From Lamellibrachia columna (Eukaryota; Annelida; Polychaeta; Sabellida; Siboglinidae), in NCBI GenBank assembly GCA_963662155.1, contig OY759270.1, positions 15,695,509 to 15,759,508 of the forward strand: a stretch of DNA of 64,000 bases. The letters are read 5' to 3'. The translations under genes were made by a program, and so were the position numbers. The notes under the pieces were generated by a model. It had not been told where the DNA came from. It searched no databases and saw only the letters and a program-made list of their open reading frames with translations. This document shows, in pieces, positions 12,941 to 22,685 of the stretch. Positions within the stretch are counted from its first letter, which is position 1; each line of letters opens with the position of its first letter.

Positions 12941-13725
12941 TCGACAGGTTGGCTGGAGATGAAGAGAACTCGTCAACCTGGTGAACCGACTGGATGAAAC
13001 ATCAGCCAGATATGGAATGGAAATTAGCGCAGAAAAAAAACAAGATAATGGCAAACAGCAGTAATACAATTAGATCACGCATAGCTGCCAATTGACAAGA
13101 ACTGAAAAAAGTGAAATAGTTTAAATACCTCGGGGCCATCACCAGTGACGAGGGATCCAATATCGTAATCCTTGCAAGGTCTGCACAAACATTAACAGCA
13201 TTGGCGAAAGTGAAACAAATTTAGAGAGACAAGAACATCGCGCTGAAGTCCAAAATGAAGCTCGTACATGCACTGGTCCTTTCCATTTTCCTGTATGCAT
13301 GTGAATCCTGGACCCTACAGCGGAATTACAAAGTAAGATCTCTGCCAAATGAGATGCTTCAAAAAATCTTCGGCATTTCCTTCACCGACCATTTCACCAA
13401 TGAAGAAATCCACAAAGCCATCGCTCAACACGTGGGAAACTGTGAAGACTTTTGACCACAGTGAACAAGAGGAAGCTGAGATGGTATGGGCATGTGACGA
13501 GATCAAGCGGGCTCTCTAAAACAAGCCTTCAGGAAACAGTGCAGGGGAAAGAAGGTGAGGAAGAGATGGAGAGACAACATTGAGGAATGGACAGGAAATA
13601 CCTTTGCAGAAACCCAGACACTAGCACACAACCACCAAGACTGGAACTGACTTGTGCAGCGTTCACTGGAGCAGCGCCCCAACGACCCAGGCGGGTTACG
13701 CGATCAGCAAACAGTAAGCAGTAAT
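12940..13725 (+). pseudogene. RTE-like non-LTR retrotransposon, 3' half of the reverse-transcriptase ORF
   Basis: The plus strand, in shifting frames, encodes LVNRLDETSARYGMEISAEK, then FKYLGAITSDEGS-like, then KMKLVHALVLSIFLYACES at 13250, then KRKLRWYGHV and RKRWRDNIEEWTGNTFAETQ near 13470-13620, ending PNDPGGLRD. These are the hallmarks of the thumb and C-terminal region of RTE/L1-type endonuclease-RT proteins. The catalytic palm is missing and several frameshifts and stops occur. It sits directly behind the CR1/Rex1-like relic, in the same orientation. Confidence 0.8.
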
Positions 13726-14700
13726 TAAGTAATCATATTAGATTTGCAGTGCCTGGCTCTACGAACGAATTAGCTTATAGTATGATTCACGTTTCCCGTC
13801 ACCTAGAAGAGAAACACATATTTGCGACTTCTTATTCCGCAAAATAATTGTTCACCCGCTCATAATATAAAGGCAACCTATTATAATCCACATTACATTT
13901 CCAGAGCCTGGCTATGCGAATAAGCGTTATTTACTGGCCCCGGCTGTGTAAATAGCGTTGTCCAGATAAGGTTCCCTTTTTTCCGCTAGTAGCGCCACTT
14001 GTGTAAAAGCGTGGAACTCGTCAGGCTTGAATATGTATATTGGTAAGATTGATATTTCTAGTCTTATGAAAGTAGATAGTCTAGCTGATAATGCAACTAA
14101 GACTTAAGCCGTTCAAAAAATACAACAGTATGTATAACTATTATGTTTTTGTTGATGTGTAGTAACAATCCCTTAATATCGCCCACGTTTAATTCCCATT
14201 GCATTGCCATTGGCATTGCCTTGTCATTTCTCTCGATTAGTTGTGCCAGCTGTCAAAGGGTAAGACCACAGTTGACCTTCCTGTTTACTGTTTCACGAAT
14301 GTAGGGCACGTGAAATTGTGAAATGTGAACTTAATAAATTCATAATATGTGACATGAGTGCCTTTGAGCAGGAATATTCACAGGTTTGTTTATAGAAGCT
14401 ATTGGCTGTGAAATAGTGCATTTTTGGAGAGTTTAACTGGCGGAGGGATTTATGGGAATTTTTCTGCTATGGGCCACGTGGGCGCATGAACACATGGCTA
14501 TTTTTGTAAATATTGACGGGCGTCGCACGTGGGAGCATTTTAAAAGAGCTGGAGGTATGTGATTTTGATAAAAGTTGGTGAGCATGTCAATGAGATGATG
14601 GCAGTTGCTGCACATTTATTTCAGAATTTGTGATGGTCAGGTTTTCTTATAATCAGACAAAACGTTAACATGGCCACCAATGTAATTCTCTACTGTGGTC
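13726..14700. other. Intergenic DNA, nothing recognised
   Basis: No coding or repeat signal that I can support. It may include the outer end of the element carrying the nuclease-like frame at 14720, but I could not identify terminal repeats. Confidence 0.35.
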
Positions 14701-14719
14701 TGACTCCAAATAGAGTGTC

Positions 14720-15170
14720 ATGGCAACGGAAACAGAAAACATGGATGTTGATTTTTGTAAAAAGTACACCGCAAAATTACAAGAAAAGGTGATATTGTCT
14801 GCCAATGGGCAGTGTCAGTTGTGGACAGGGTGCAGAAAAGGAAAATTCAGTGACTATGGTGTTATTAATTGCGGTTACAGCGCATCGTTTAAGTTATATG
14901 CTTGAACACAAGATGACACGTGTTGAACCTGGCTTAGATGCCAGTCATCTTTGTCATAACAGCCTGTGTCTGACAGCAAGTCATATCTCTATGGAGCCAC
15001 ATTCAATAAATAACAACAGGCAATACTGTGTTAGTCTAAATGTATGCTTTGGTCATGCACCATTTCCAAAGTGCATGTTGCAATTCAAGGTATTACAATG
15101 CAATAGTAAAACTTACATTTTTCGAGATGTGTTGAATCCTTCAGTTTTTTCAAAGTGTCGTCTGCTGTAA
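14720..15170 (+). pseudogene. His-Cys-box homing-endonuclease-like protein (I-PpoI type zinc loop)
   Basis: ATG at 14720 opens a frame reading CQLWTGCRKGKFSDYGVINC. A one-base frameshift at about 14878 moves the continuation to the frame ending at 15170: AHRLSYMLEHK, DASHLCHNSLC, then INNNRQYC and CFGHAPFPKC. This is the Cys/His pattern of the zinc-binding loop of His-Me-finger homing endonucleases (Pfam zf-His_Me_endon, prototype I-PpoI). The likely general-base His is at 14946-14948 and a metal-liganding Asn lies in the INNNR stretch. In animals such ORFs occur as genomic repeats; a role here in DNA cleavage is inference. It converges on the Mutator-like transposase downstream. The frameshift suggests it is inactive unless there is a sequencing error. 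Confidence 0.7.
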
Positions 15171-15429
15171 TCAATCTTATGCATTTGTGTCTGTCAGCCC
15201 ATGCTGAGTGATGTCTTTGAAGGTCGATTTATGTATAGCTCACAAGATGGCACCATGTGCCAGTCATGGTCCATTGTCTGTCGGTGGTTTTTTGTATTGT
15301 GGTTGCAGGTCTATGAGTGATGAAACTGGGAGAAAGTAGAAAGTTCACATTTGTTAGAAGTTTTCTGTTTGTTTAAAAATCTACCCTCTACTTTCTGCTG
15401 GCATAACTGTGATCAGCAGACTTTCGTGA

Positions 15430-17564
15430 TCACAATGAATAAGGATGATCTTCCCTGTTTGCAGTTGGCAGTGTTGTCTTTCTGCGGCGACTCCTTGTGA
15501 CCACTGGCTTAACTACTGCTGCTGGCGTTTCTGAAGCTGGCCTTTTCTTCCCTTTACGAGTAGCTGGTTTTGGATCAAGCTGACACTTCAGGTATCGATC
15601 TTCTGGACGGCGGTTTCTTTTTGATTCGAAGTAGTTCTGCATGCACTTTAACTTGGTATGACGGATATGCAGACGCACTGATGATCGACGTTTGTATTGT
15701 CTCTGGTATTCCACCTCATGCTGGATTTGCTTGACAGCTCTAGCGACCTGTCCACCTCTCGTAATAGGACAATGTACATTCTCCAACTTGCGCAGCATTG
15801 AATTCCCCGCTCCATAATTTATGCGATCGATCACTGAACTCACTCGTCCATATGCATTTCTACTGAATTTAACATTCTTCGGCAATAAAGCACTGAATGA
15901 TCGGTTAATGGATTCATTCAGTTGTAAGTCTGTCGTGTCATCTGGAGTGCTGAATTTCTCAGTCGCATTTCTATTAATCCTTCAAGTGTTGCTCGGTCTC
16001 CATCTGTCATATTCATTCGTGTCTGGCCACATGCCTTCAAATGCTGTGACCTTTTCCACCAGTTGTTTCGCTTACCTCCACGACAGACAATTCCATGTCG
16101 GTGACAGTTCTGACATCAGCCAGAATAACAGTCCAGTGTTGCTTGGATTATCTTTGGTATCTTAGTAGTTATCATTCTAATGTCACCAGCATAAAGTGTG
16201 TGCATATCTGTGTAGATTTTCTGGCATCGTGTTCTTACGTCCTCTGCAAACATTTTCTTGTTTTCAGCTCTCACCATGGCATTCTCTCCCGGGAACATTC
16301 TGGATGAGAAAGATGCTCTCATGATATGTCGGAACTGTGTCTGACCGAGATGTGTTGTGTCAGCCTGCCGTTCTGCGTGACTGTTGGCATGGCATCCTGT
16401 AACCCATGAAATGCTTTCGCATCACTGTCTGTTACAACAAATTTTAGTCCGACCTGTTGCTGGACAAAGCTCACTCCGATTTGACGGCCTATTTCATATT
16501 CTGATATTGGATCGACCACACGAATCGTGGCTGTACATCCTTGATGGCCTGGGCACGACACGTTTTGACCGTGATTGCGAAGTGATGAGCCTAGTTTGCA
16601 TAGCTTGTTCTCCATGTGAAAACCTACAATCTCATGCTTGTCCATCTGCCATTCAATCGTGGTTCCCACTGCTTGACTTGCACTCTGTCCACAACCGTAG
16701 CTGTTTTTCAGGGATGTTGAGTTGTACCTCACATCCATGCTTATATTGATTGGTGCATTTGCTGGAAGACCACGCAGAACATTTATCTCTCTGGTTTTTT
16801 CCCTCTTCTGTTGTAGGTCATCAGTCGTGGACTGAGAAGTAATTGTGGCAACCCAGTTGGATGTCCTTTGCATCCCGCTTCGACTTGGGTGAGGTGTGTT
16901 TGTTGTGGCCAGAATGTGTCGCAACTTTGTGTTTCCCATCGTTGTATCTTGTAGTCCTACATGGATGGCTACATTTGGAGCACACGGTTTCTGACCACGA
17001 CTGACCGTGTTTACTTCAGAATACAGCTTGTAACTTGTAGTGACAGGCTGTACAGGACAATGACTGTTGCCAACACAAACCAAATTTTTTCTCATGTACT
17101 TCGAAGTGTGGAAGAATACATGTGTCCTCTCTGCTAGCATGCTCTTTAAAGCAATCATTCCACATTGCTGCATTTTTGTTCACACTAAGTAGTCGCATTT
17201 CAGAAACTGCATGAGTATCTGTCTGTACGTCAGCTTGAAGATAGATGTCTGTTAGGTCAGGACATTGATCAAGCTGTGGCCGTAGAATTTTACTCGTGCC
17301 TGGCCGGCCCTCTGCGTCAGAACCTGCCAGCAATCCTGAAGGAGTGGTTTGCACCACTCTGTCAAAGTCATCCTGGCTTAGCCGTGGCAACCAAACCCCA
17401 CTGCTAACCCCACTGGGTTCCTGTTGGATTGCTGCATCTGATGGTTTGTGGTAACAATGGCCGGTCTTGAAGCCTCCAATCTTCATCTTAATTCCACCAG
17501 CAGGTGGACATTTCTCCTCACTCTTTCTACTACTACTACTACTATCATGTGTTGTCTCCTCCAT
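15430..17564 (-). pseudogene. Mutator-like transposase, frameshifted
   Basis: The start is the ATG at 17564, giving an acidic Ser-rich N-terminus. Blocks follow in order across four frames: SEMRLLSVNKNAAMWNDCF, then FGLCWQQSLSCTACHYKL; frameshift near 17035; INISMDVRYNSTSLKNSYG, ASQAVGTTIEW and VVTDSDAKAFHGLQ (probable catalytic Asp residues); frameshift near 16325; FSSRMFPGENAM, VRTRCQKIY and LHAGDI-like; a Cys-rich GIVCRGGKRNNWWK segment; then PKNVKFSRNAYGRVSSVIDR and NYGAGNSMLRKLENV, ending in a basic tail at 15430. This is the order I know for the invertebrate family annotated as Mutator-like transposase domain. At least three frameshifts make it non-functional. The nuclease-like frame at 14720-15170 faces it and may belong to the same element. 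Confidence 0.8.
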
Positions 17565-17655
17565 TGTAAAATCCCAGGTAAATCCAAGTAAAATGACTAA
17601 TGAAAGTGACAAAACCGTTATCTGAATGCAAAGACGTCTAATCTGCCTGAGAACC

Positions 17656-17958
17656 CAGATGACAGTGACAGGAGACCAGTATATTAGGGGGGGGGGGGGG
17701 GGTGGGGACATATTCACACTAGTGCAACCTCCATCTGATAAGTTACATCAAAGCAGAACAAGTCACATTATAATATAATTACATAGCAGTCAACTTTTGT
17801 TTATTTCAGTTAATTAGACACAGCCACCTTTACTCAAGTCCATGTGAAGAGCACACATCTATTGGGAGTTGAGAAAATCCTGGACAGGCCCAGCTGTTAT
17901 CTGATATGGCCTAGTGAGCTGACCTAACTGTTCCACAGGGAAGGTGAGTTGTTTCTGA
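17656..17958. repeat. 300-bp direct repeat, copy 1
   Basis: This 303-bp block starts CAGAT.ACAGTGACAGGAGA, contains a poly-G run of about 15 and then GGGGACATATTCACACTAG, and ends GGGAAGGTGAGTTGTTTCTGA. It is repeated in the same orientation at 18324-18622 with only a few substitutions and a shorter G run. Copy 1 lies just upstream of the Mutator-like transposase start. Confidence 0.9.
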
Positions 17959-18323
17959 GGACTCCACTAAGTAGGTTATGTAATGTTATGCAATTCGACA
18001 AGTTGAGATGTCTGGCTTTTCAGTAATCCACCCTCAAAAGTGATATTTGGGTCTGTTTACATAGGTGTATTGTGGCACCAGGAAAAAAATTATTATAATT
18101 TTCAGTATGGAATAACAACTGGCTATATAGAATTTGATTACAGAACACATGCTGGACTATTCCAAAAATGATGTTACAAGTTCATTTGAGCGAGCTGAAA
18201 AAGTGAGTGTATTCGAGTGTCGTACTAGAATACAGACTGTCTCAAGCTGAAGTAGCTCATATATGTGTGTTCTGCCCAGCACAGGTGGTGGTTCCTGGTG
18301 TATGTAAGCAACTCCAATAACAA
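17959..18323. other. Spacer between the two 300-bp direct repeats
   Basis: 365 bp with no coding signal. It includes a run of A/T near 18085-18095 and is not itself duplicated in the window. Confidence 0.5.
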
Positions 18324-18622
18324 CAGATAACAGTGACAGGAGACCAGTATATTAGGGGGGGGGGCGTGGGGACATATTCACACTAGTGCAGCCTCCATCT
18401 GATAAGTTACATCAAAGCAGAACAAGTCACATTATAATATAATTACTTAGCAGTCAACTTTTGTTTATTTCAGTTAATTAGACACAGTCACCTTTACTCA
18501 AGTCCATGTGAAGAGCACACATCTATTGGGAGTTGAGAAAATCCTGGACAGGCCCAGCTGTTATCTGATATGGCCTAGTGAGCTGACCTAACTGTACCAC
18601 AGGGAAGGTGAGTTGTTTCTGA
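18324..18622. repeat. 300-bp direct repeat, copy 2
   Basis: Second copy of the block at 17656-17958, same orientation. Its G run is shorter and interrupted by a C. It is followed by an A-rich stretch (18625-18636). The pair flanks only 365 bp, which could mean a tandem duplication of about 668 bp with later loss, or two insertions of a short element. Confidence 0.9.
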
Positions 18623-18929
18623 TTAAAAAAAAAAAATTTTACTTCCGATTTTTTTATTGCTGATTTATATGAATTTAACACAAATAATTGTTTATAAGCA
18701 TCGAGATCAACAAAGTTTTGTATGTTTTTTAATACAAAAGCACAAAGTGCGCACACTTGTGTAGCTGTATTGACACCAGATAGCCTGACAGTCAAATATG
18801 TTAGGACATTGTATGTGTTTGAGCTATTCCCTTTCTGAATGCAGTGAAGCCACACAAACTTGTCTTCCAGAGCAAGTATCTTTTCAAGTCAGAAGCCCTG
18901 AGTTAAAGTCCACCTAGAGCTTGTGCTAG

Positions 18930-20957
18930 TTGTTGATGAATAAGACTGCAATTGAATGTTGGAATATTCTAAAATATGAAATTGAGAGTATCATCGATAA
19001 ATTTGTTCCCTTCCAAAAACAAGGAAAACGATGTAGAAAGAAACACTTGTCAAAAGAGGCTATTAGAAAAATAATGCTAAAACAAACTATGTGGAGGGTT
19101 TATAGGCGTACCAGAAAGGAAGAAGACTATGCAAAATACAAAGAGGCACTTAATGCAGCTACAACTGAAATCAGACAATCTAAAAGAAGCTATGAGCAAA
19201 AACTAGCATGTAACATAAAAAATGACAGCAAGAGTTTTTATGCATATGTCAGGAGTAAACAAAACGTACAAGACAAGGTTGGACCTCTAGAAGACAGTGC
19301 TGGAAATATAATATCACAGGGGTTTTTAATGGCGGAAGACCTAAATGGTTACTTCAGTTCAGTGTTTACCAAAGAAGATATTAGTTCATTACCAGTTGTT
19401 GATGCTAAATTTCAGGGGGCTAAATCTGACTATTTAGGTCCGTTAGTTGTAACTCCAGAATTGGTAGCTAAGAAAATAAAGGCAATGAAGGATAACAAAT
19501 CACCAGGAGTGGATGGGATTCCTCCAAAATTACTAATGGAAACAGTAGAACAAATCAGTATACCACTTGCAAGAGTATTCAACTTGTCATTAAAAGAGGG
19601 AGTTGTTCCGTTTGAATGGAAAGAAGCAAACATCATACCATTATTTAAAAAGGGTTCGAGAAATAAGTCAGAGAATTACAGACCAGTGAGTTTAACGTCA
19701 GTGATTTGTAAATTATTAGAAAGGTTAATTAAAGACCATATGGTGGACTTCCTCGTTAAGCATAAATTATTAAATTCATCTCAACATGGATTCCTTAAAG
19801 CGAGGTCATGCTTAACAAATATGTTATGTTTTTTGGAAGTAATCACTAAGTGGATAGACGTGGGATCGCCAGTAGATATTTTCTACTTAGATTTTCAGAA
19901 AGCTTTTGACAAAGTGCCACATCAAAGATTACTACTTAAATTAAAAGCCCATGGTATCGGGGATAGCATAACTGACTGGATAGAACAATGGCTGACTGAC
20001 AGAAGACAACGAGTTGTAGTAGATGGAGAAGTTTCAAATTGGAAATCGGTTTTGAGTGGGGTACCTCAAGGATCAGTATTAGGACCTATATTATTCTTAA
20101 TTTATATCAATGACTTGGACGACAGTATAACAAGTAATGTACTGAAATTTGCGGATGACACAAAACTGTTTAGAAAGGTTAATACTGATGGTGATAAACA
20201 ACATTTACAAAACGATCTAGACAGATTAGTGAAATGGTCTGAGAAATGGCAGATGTTGTTAAATTTTGGGAAATGTAAATGCCTACATACAGGACATGGG
20301 AACTTTAATGTAAACTATAAAATGGGAGATACTGTTCTGGGTACTACTGTAAAAGAAAAGGACTTAGGAGTTACAATAAGCACTGATATGAAAGTTTCAG
20401 AGCAGTGTGGTATTGCAGCTTCAAAGGGTAATCAAATTCTTGGATTGATTAGAAGAAACATAACATACAAGGGAAAAAAGTTAATTATACCTCTTTATAA
20501 AGCAATAGTTAGACCTCATTTAGAATACTGTATACAAGCATGGAGACCAAATCGTAAGAAGGATATAGATACGCTTGAACGCATACAAAGGAGAGCAACT
20601 AAAATGATTCCAGAACTGAGAGACCTTAGTTATGAAGAACGCCTGAAAGAATGTGGTTTAACAACTCTAGAGACAAGGAGGTTAAGAGGAGATCAGATTG
20701 AAGTTTTTAAGATATTGAATGGGTATGAAAATATTGATAGAAATATGTTTTTCTCACTCAAGAAGGATAGCAGAACTAGAGGACATGAGGTAAAATTAGT
20801 AAAGGATCAATGTAGATTGGACATCAGGAAGCACTCGTTCTCACAGAGGACAATAAATGAATGGAACAAATTGTCTACAGATTGTGTAACTGCTAGCAGC
20901 GTGAATATGTTTAAAAACAAGGTTGACACATATCTCAGGAGGGCGGGTTATAAGTAG
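18930..20957 (+). CDS. CR1-like reverse transcriptase, open reading frame intact, 5'-truncated element
   Basis: A 675-codon uninterrupted frame. The N-terminal 170 residues are a basic linker. RT motifs follow: NKSPGVDGIPPKLL, NYRPVSLTSVICKLLERL, FYLDFQKAFDKVPHQ with catalytic Asp at residue 321, GVPQGSVLGPILFLIYINDL near 377, and FADDTKLF with the Asp pair at 409-410. The thumb and C-terminal block end RTINEWNKLSTDCV and VDTYLRRAGYK. All RT catalytic residues are present. The endonuclease domain and ORF1 expected of a complete CR1 element are missing upstream, so this copy cannot retrotranspose by itself. The 3' UTR continues to about 21060 (CCACTTGCCATCTGGGCC) and ends in the short repeat TTGTTAAATC. 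The ATG at 18930 is the first in frame; the true protein would start further upstream. Confidence 0.93.
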   Translation: MLMNKTAIECWNILKYEIESIIDKFVPFQKQGKRCRKKHLSKEAIRKIMLKQTMWRVYRRTRKEEDYAKYKEALNAATTEIRQSKRSYEQKLACNIKNDSKSFYAYVRSKQNVQDKVGPLEDSAGNIISQGFLMAEDLNGYFSSVFTKEDISSLPVVDAKFQGAKSDYLGPLVVTPELVAKKIKAMKDNKSPGVDGIPPKLLMETVEQISIPLARVFNLSLKEGVVPFEWKEANIIPLFKKGSRNKSENYRPVSLTSVICKLLERLIKDHMVDFLVKHKLLNSSQHGFLKARSCLTNMLCFLEVITKWIDVGSPVDIFYLDFQKAFDKVPHQRLLLKLKAHGIGDSITDWIEQWLTDRRQRVVVDGEVSNWKSVLSGVPQGSVLGPILFLIYINDLDDSITSNVLKFADDTKLFRKVNTDGDKQHLQNDLDRLVKWSEKWQMLLNFGKCKCLHTGHGNFNVNYKMGDTVLGTTVKEKDLGVTISTDMKVSEQCGIAASKGNQILGLIRRNITYKGKKLIIPLYKAIVRPHLEYCIQAWRPNRKKDIDTLERIQRRATKMIPELRDLSYEERLKECGLTTLETRRLRGDQIEVFKILNGYENIDRNMFFSLKKDSRTRGHEVKLVKDQCRLDIRKHSFSQRTINEWNKLSTDCVTASSVNMFKNKVDTYLRRAGYK

Positions 20958-21062
20958 ATGAACATTGTTGGACTCTCGATAAGCCAATGGCTTCCTTGTC
21001 CACTTGCCATCTGGGCCTTTGGCTTGGATGGCAAATCTTGTTAAATCTTGTTAAATCTGTTA
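20958..21062 (+). mobile_element. 3' UTR and terminal repeat of the CR1-like element
   Basis: After the stop codon comes the conserved tail GAACATTGTTGGACTCTCGA, then GCCAATGGCTTCCTTGTCCA and TTGCCATCTGGGCCTTTGG. It ends in two copies of TTGTTAAATC, the type of short direct repeat that ends CR1 elements. The same tail marks other copies: 50028-50238 (plus), 32690-32890 (minus) and 35640-35825 (plus). Confidence 0.8.
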
Positions 21063-21131
21063 CCAATTCAGTATGTTGACTCTGGTAAGACAGTCTGGGC
21101 TACAATTGTTTAATACTGTACCAATTTGCAG

Positions 21132-21269
21132 TCTGGTTGGAGACCCTTAGAGTACACAGAGCCCTGGTCAGGTGCTAATCCACCCTCAAAGCAAACAATA
21201 ATTAGCACTGCTACAGCCACAGACATACAGCATGCTTTCCTTTCCAAGACAGATTATGCAACTACAAGG
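21132..21269 (+). CDS. Candidate exon of an upstream host gene (unrecognised)
   Basis: 138 bp open in one frame (SGWRPLEYTEPWSGANPPSK and onward, ending DYATTR), bounded by a TTTGCAG acceptor and a GTGAGG donor. The composition is extracellular-like (Ser/Thr/Pro-rich). It could be an ectodomain exon of the SEA-domain gene 3.4 kb downstream, but I recognise no domain and no homologue, so this rests on splice signals and open frame only. Confidence 0.25.
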
Positions 21270-21419
21270 GTGAGGCTTTGTGGACATTTTCTAATGTCTT
21301 TATATAAGCAAAACTCATGTACCCTCTGTTAAGACAAGTACCCAAATCGATTTGAATAGAACACATTTGAAAGAGTTTATAAATATAAACATCCATATAA
21401 ATGTATATATACCAGATTT

Positions 21420-21510
21420 TAAAAAAATCAAATAAATAAAAAAAATCCGATTTAAATAAAATAAATCCAATTTTTTAAAATAAAAAAATCATGATTTTTT
21501 AAACCCTGGA
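21420..21510. repeat. A/T low-complexity run with AAATC motifs
   Basis: A stretch of poly-A and AAATAAATCC/GATTTAAAT-type motifs, ending ATGATTTTTTAAACCCTG. It resembles the AT-rich end of a degenerate transposable element, but no element body is identifiable. Confidence 0.5.
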
Positions 21511-21580
21511 TAGAGTTACAATGCTAGTTCGCAATAGGGTTGGACGTGTGTGTTTAAGGGTTTCCTACATATTTCCAGTA

Positions 21581-22055
21581 GTTTACAAGGTTGTCCACCC
21601 AGGTTGTTTACAAGGTTGTCCACCCAGGTTGTTTACAAGGTTGTCCACCCAGGCTGTTTACAAGGTTGTCCACCCAGGTTGTTTACAAGGTTGTCCACCC
21701 AGGTTGTTTACAAGGTTATCCACCCAGGCTGTTTACAAGGTTGTCCACCCAGGTTGTTTACAAGGTTGTCCACCCAGGTTGTTTACAAGGTTGTCCACCC
21801 AGGTTGTTTACAAGGTTGTCCACCCAGGCTGTTTACAAGGTTGTCCACCCAGGTTGTTTACAAGGTTGTCCACCCAGGTTGTTTACAAGGTTATCCACCC
21901 AGGCTGTTTACAAGGTTGTCCACCCAGGTTGTTTACAAGGTTGTCCACCCAGGTTGTTTACAAGGTTGTCCACCCAGGTTGTTTACAAGGTTGTCCACCC
22001 AGGCTGTTTACAAGGTTGTCCACCCAGGTTTTTTACAAGGTTATCCACCCAGGCT
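21581..22055. repeat. 25-bp minisatellite, 19 tandem copies
   Basis: Strict 25-bp unit GTTTACAAGGTTGTCCACCC followed by AGGTT or AGGCT. Variants are few (GTTGTCC or GTTATCC; AGGTT or AGGCT), in a partly regular order. Since 25 is not divisible by 3 and the unit has no plus-strand stop in any phase, all three plus frames stay open, giving three overlapping 25-residue-repeat frames. Coding is not implied. No element ends are seen around it. Confidence 0.97.
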
Positions 22056-22640
22056 GTGATCCTAGATATATACATAGATATATTTTGTGGAGGCAAACCT
22101 TTTACAGCATTCCATGTCTATTGGACACGTTTGGTTCCCCTGGTACTAGCCAATCAGCTATGTATGTGGAAACCAGTTTTTTTAGATACTGAGTTTTCTT
22201 ATATCATATACACAAAAGGCACCAGATTTACATGTTCTGTTGGTTCTTGTCCACAGTTCATTACAATGTTTATACTCTAATTAGTTGATCAACAACAGTT
22301 TGTAAATTTTATGACTGATAAATTAAGTACCTAATAAAGTAAATGATTGGTTGTTTGATAAAGGTTGTGTACATTAAACTAACGTGGTTGAATACTTCCT
22401 ATGCTGAATGATTCAAATTCAACATTCAGAGTCAACATTAAAATTCAACATTTAGATTCAAATTGAAGAAAGGTACAACATGAATTTAATGCATGTATAT
22501 CGAGTCCGCTTGCAATTATATGTTATTGCAGATAGTATAAGTTACAAGTTGGTAATAACTATTTTGAAACAGTTGTATGTTATATGCAATACGTAACTCA
22601 GGCACAGCCAAAATAGAATTTAGTGTTGTTTGGCAAGCAC
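22056..22640. other. Intergenic DNA, nothing recognised
   Basis: AT-rich with TTCAAATTCAACATT-type local repetition near 22412-22460. No gene or RNA seen. Confidence 0.4.
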
Positions 22641-22644
22641 AATA

Positions 22645-22685
22645 ATATATATATATCTATATGTATATATATATATCTATATATC
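22645..22685. repeat. (TATATC)/(TA) microsatellite at retrotransposon 3' end
   Basis: An imperfect TATATATCTATA run directly abutting the stop of the RTE-like ORF on the minus strand. It is read as the short 3' tail of that element. Confidence 0.75.

Noticed and set aside
21521..22280. Three long repeat-protein frames
   Set aside because: All arise from the 25-bp minisatellite, which has no stop in any plus frame; three equally open frames speak against selection for coding.
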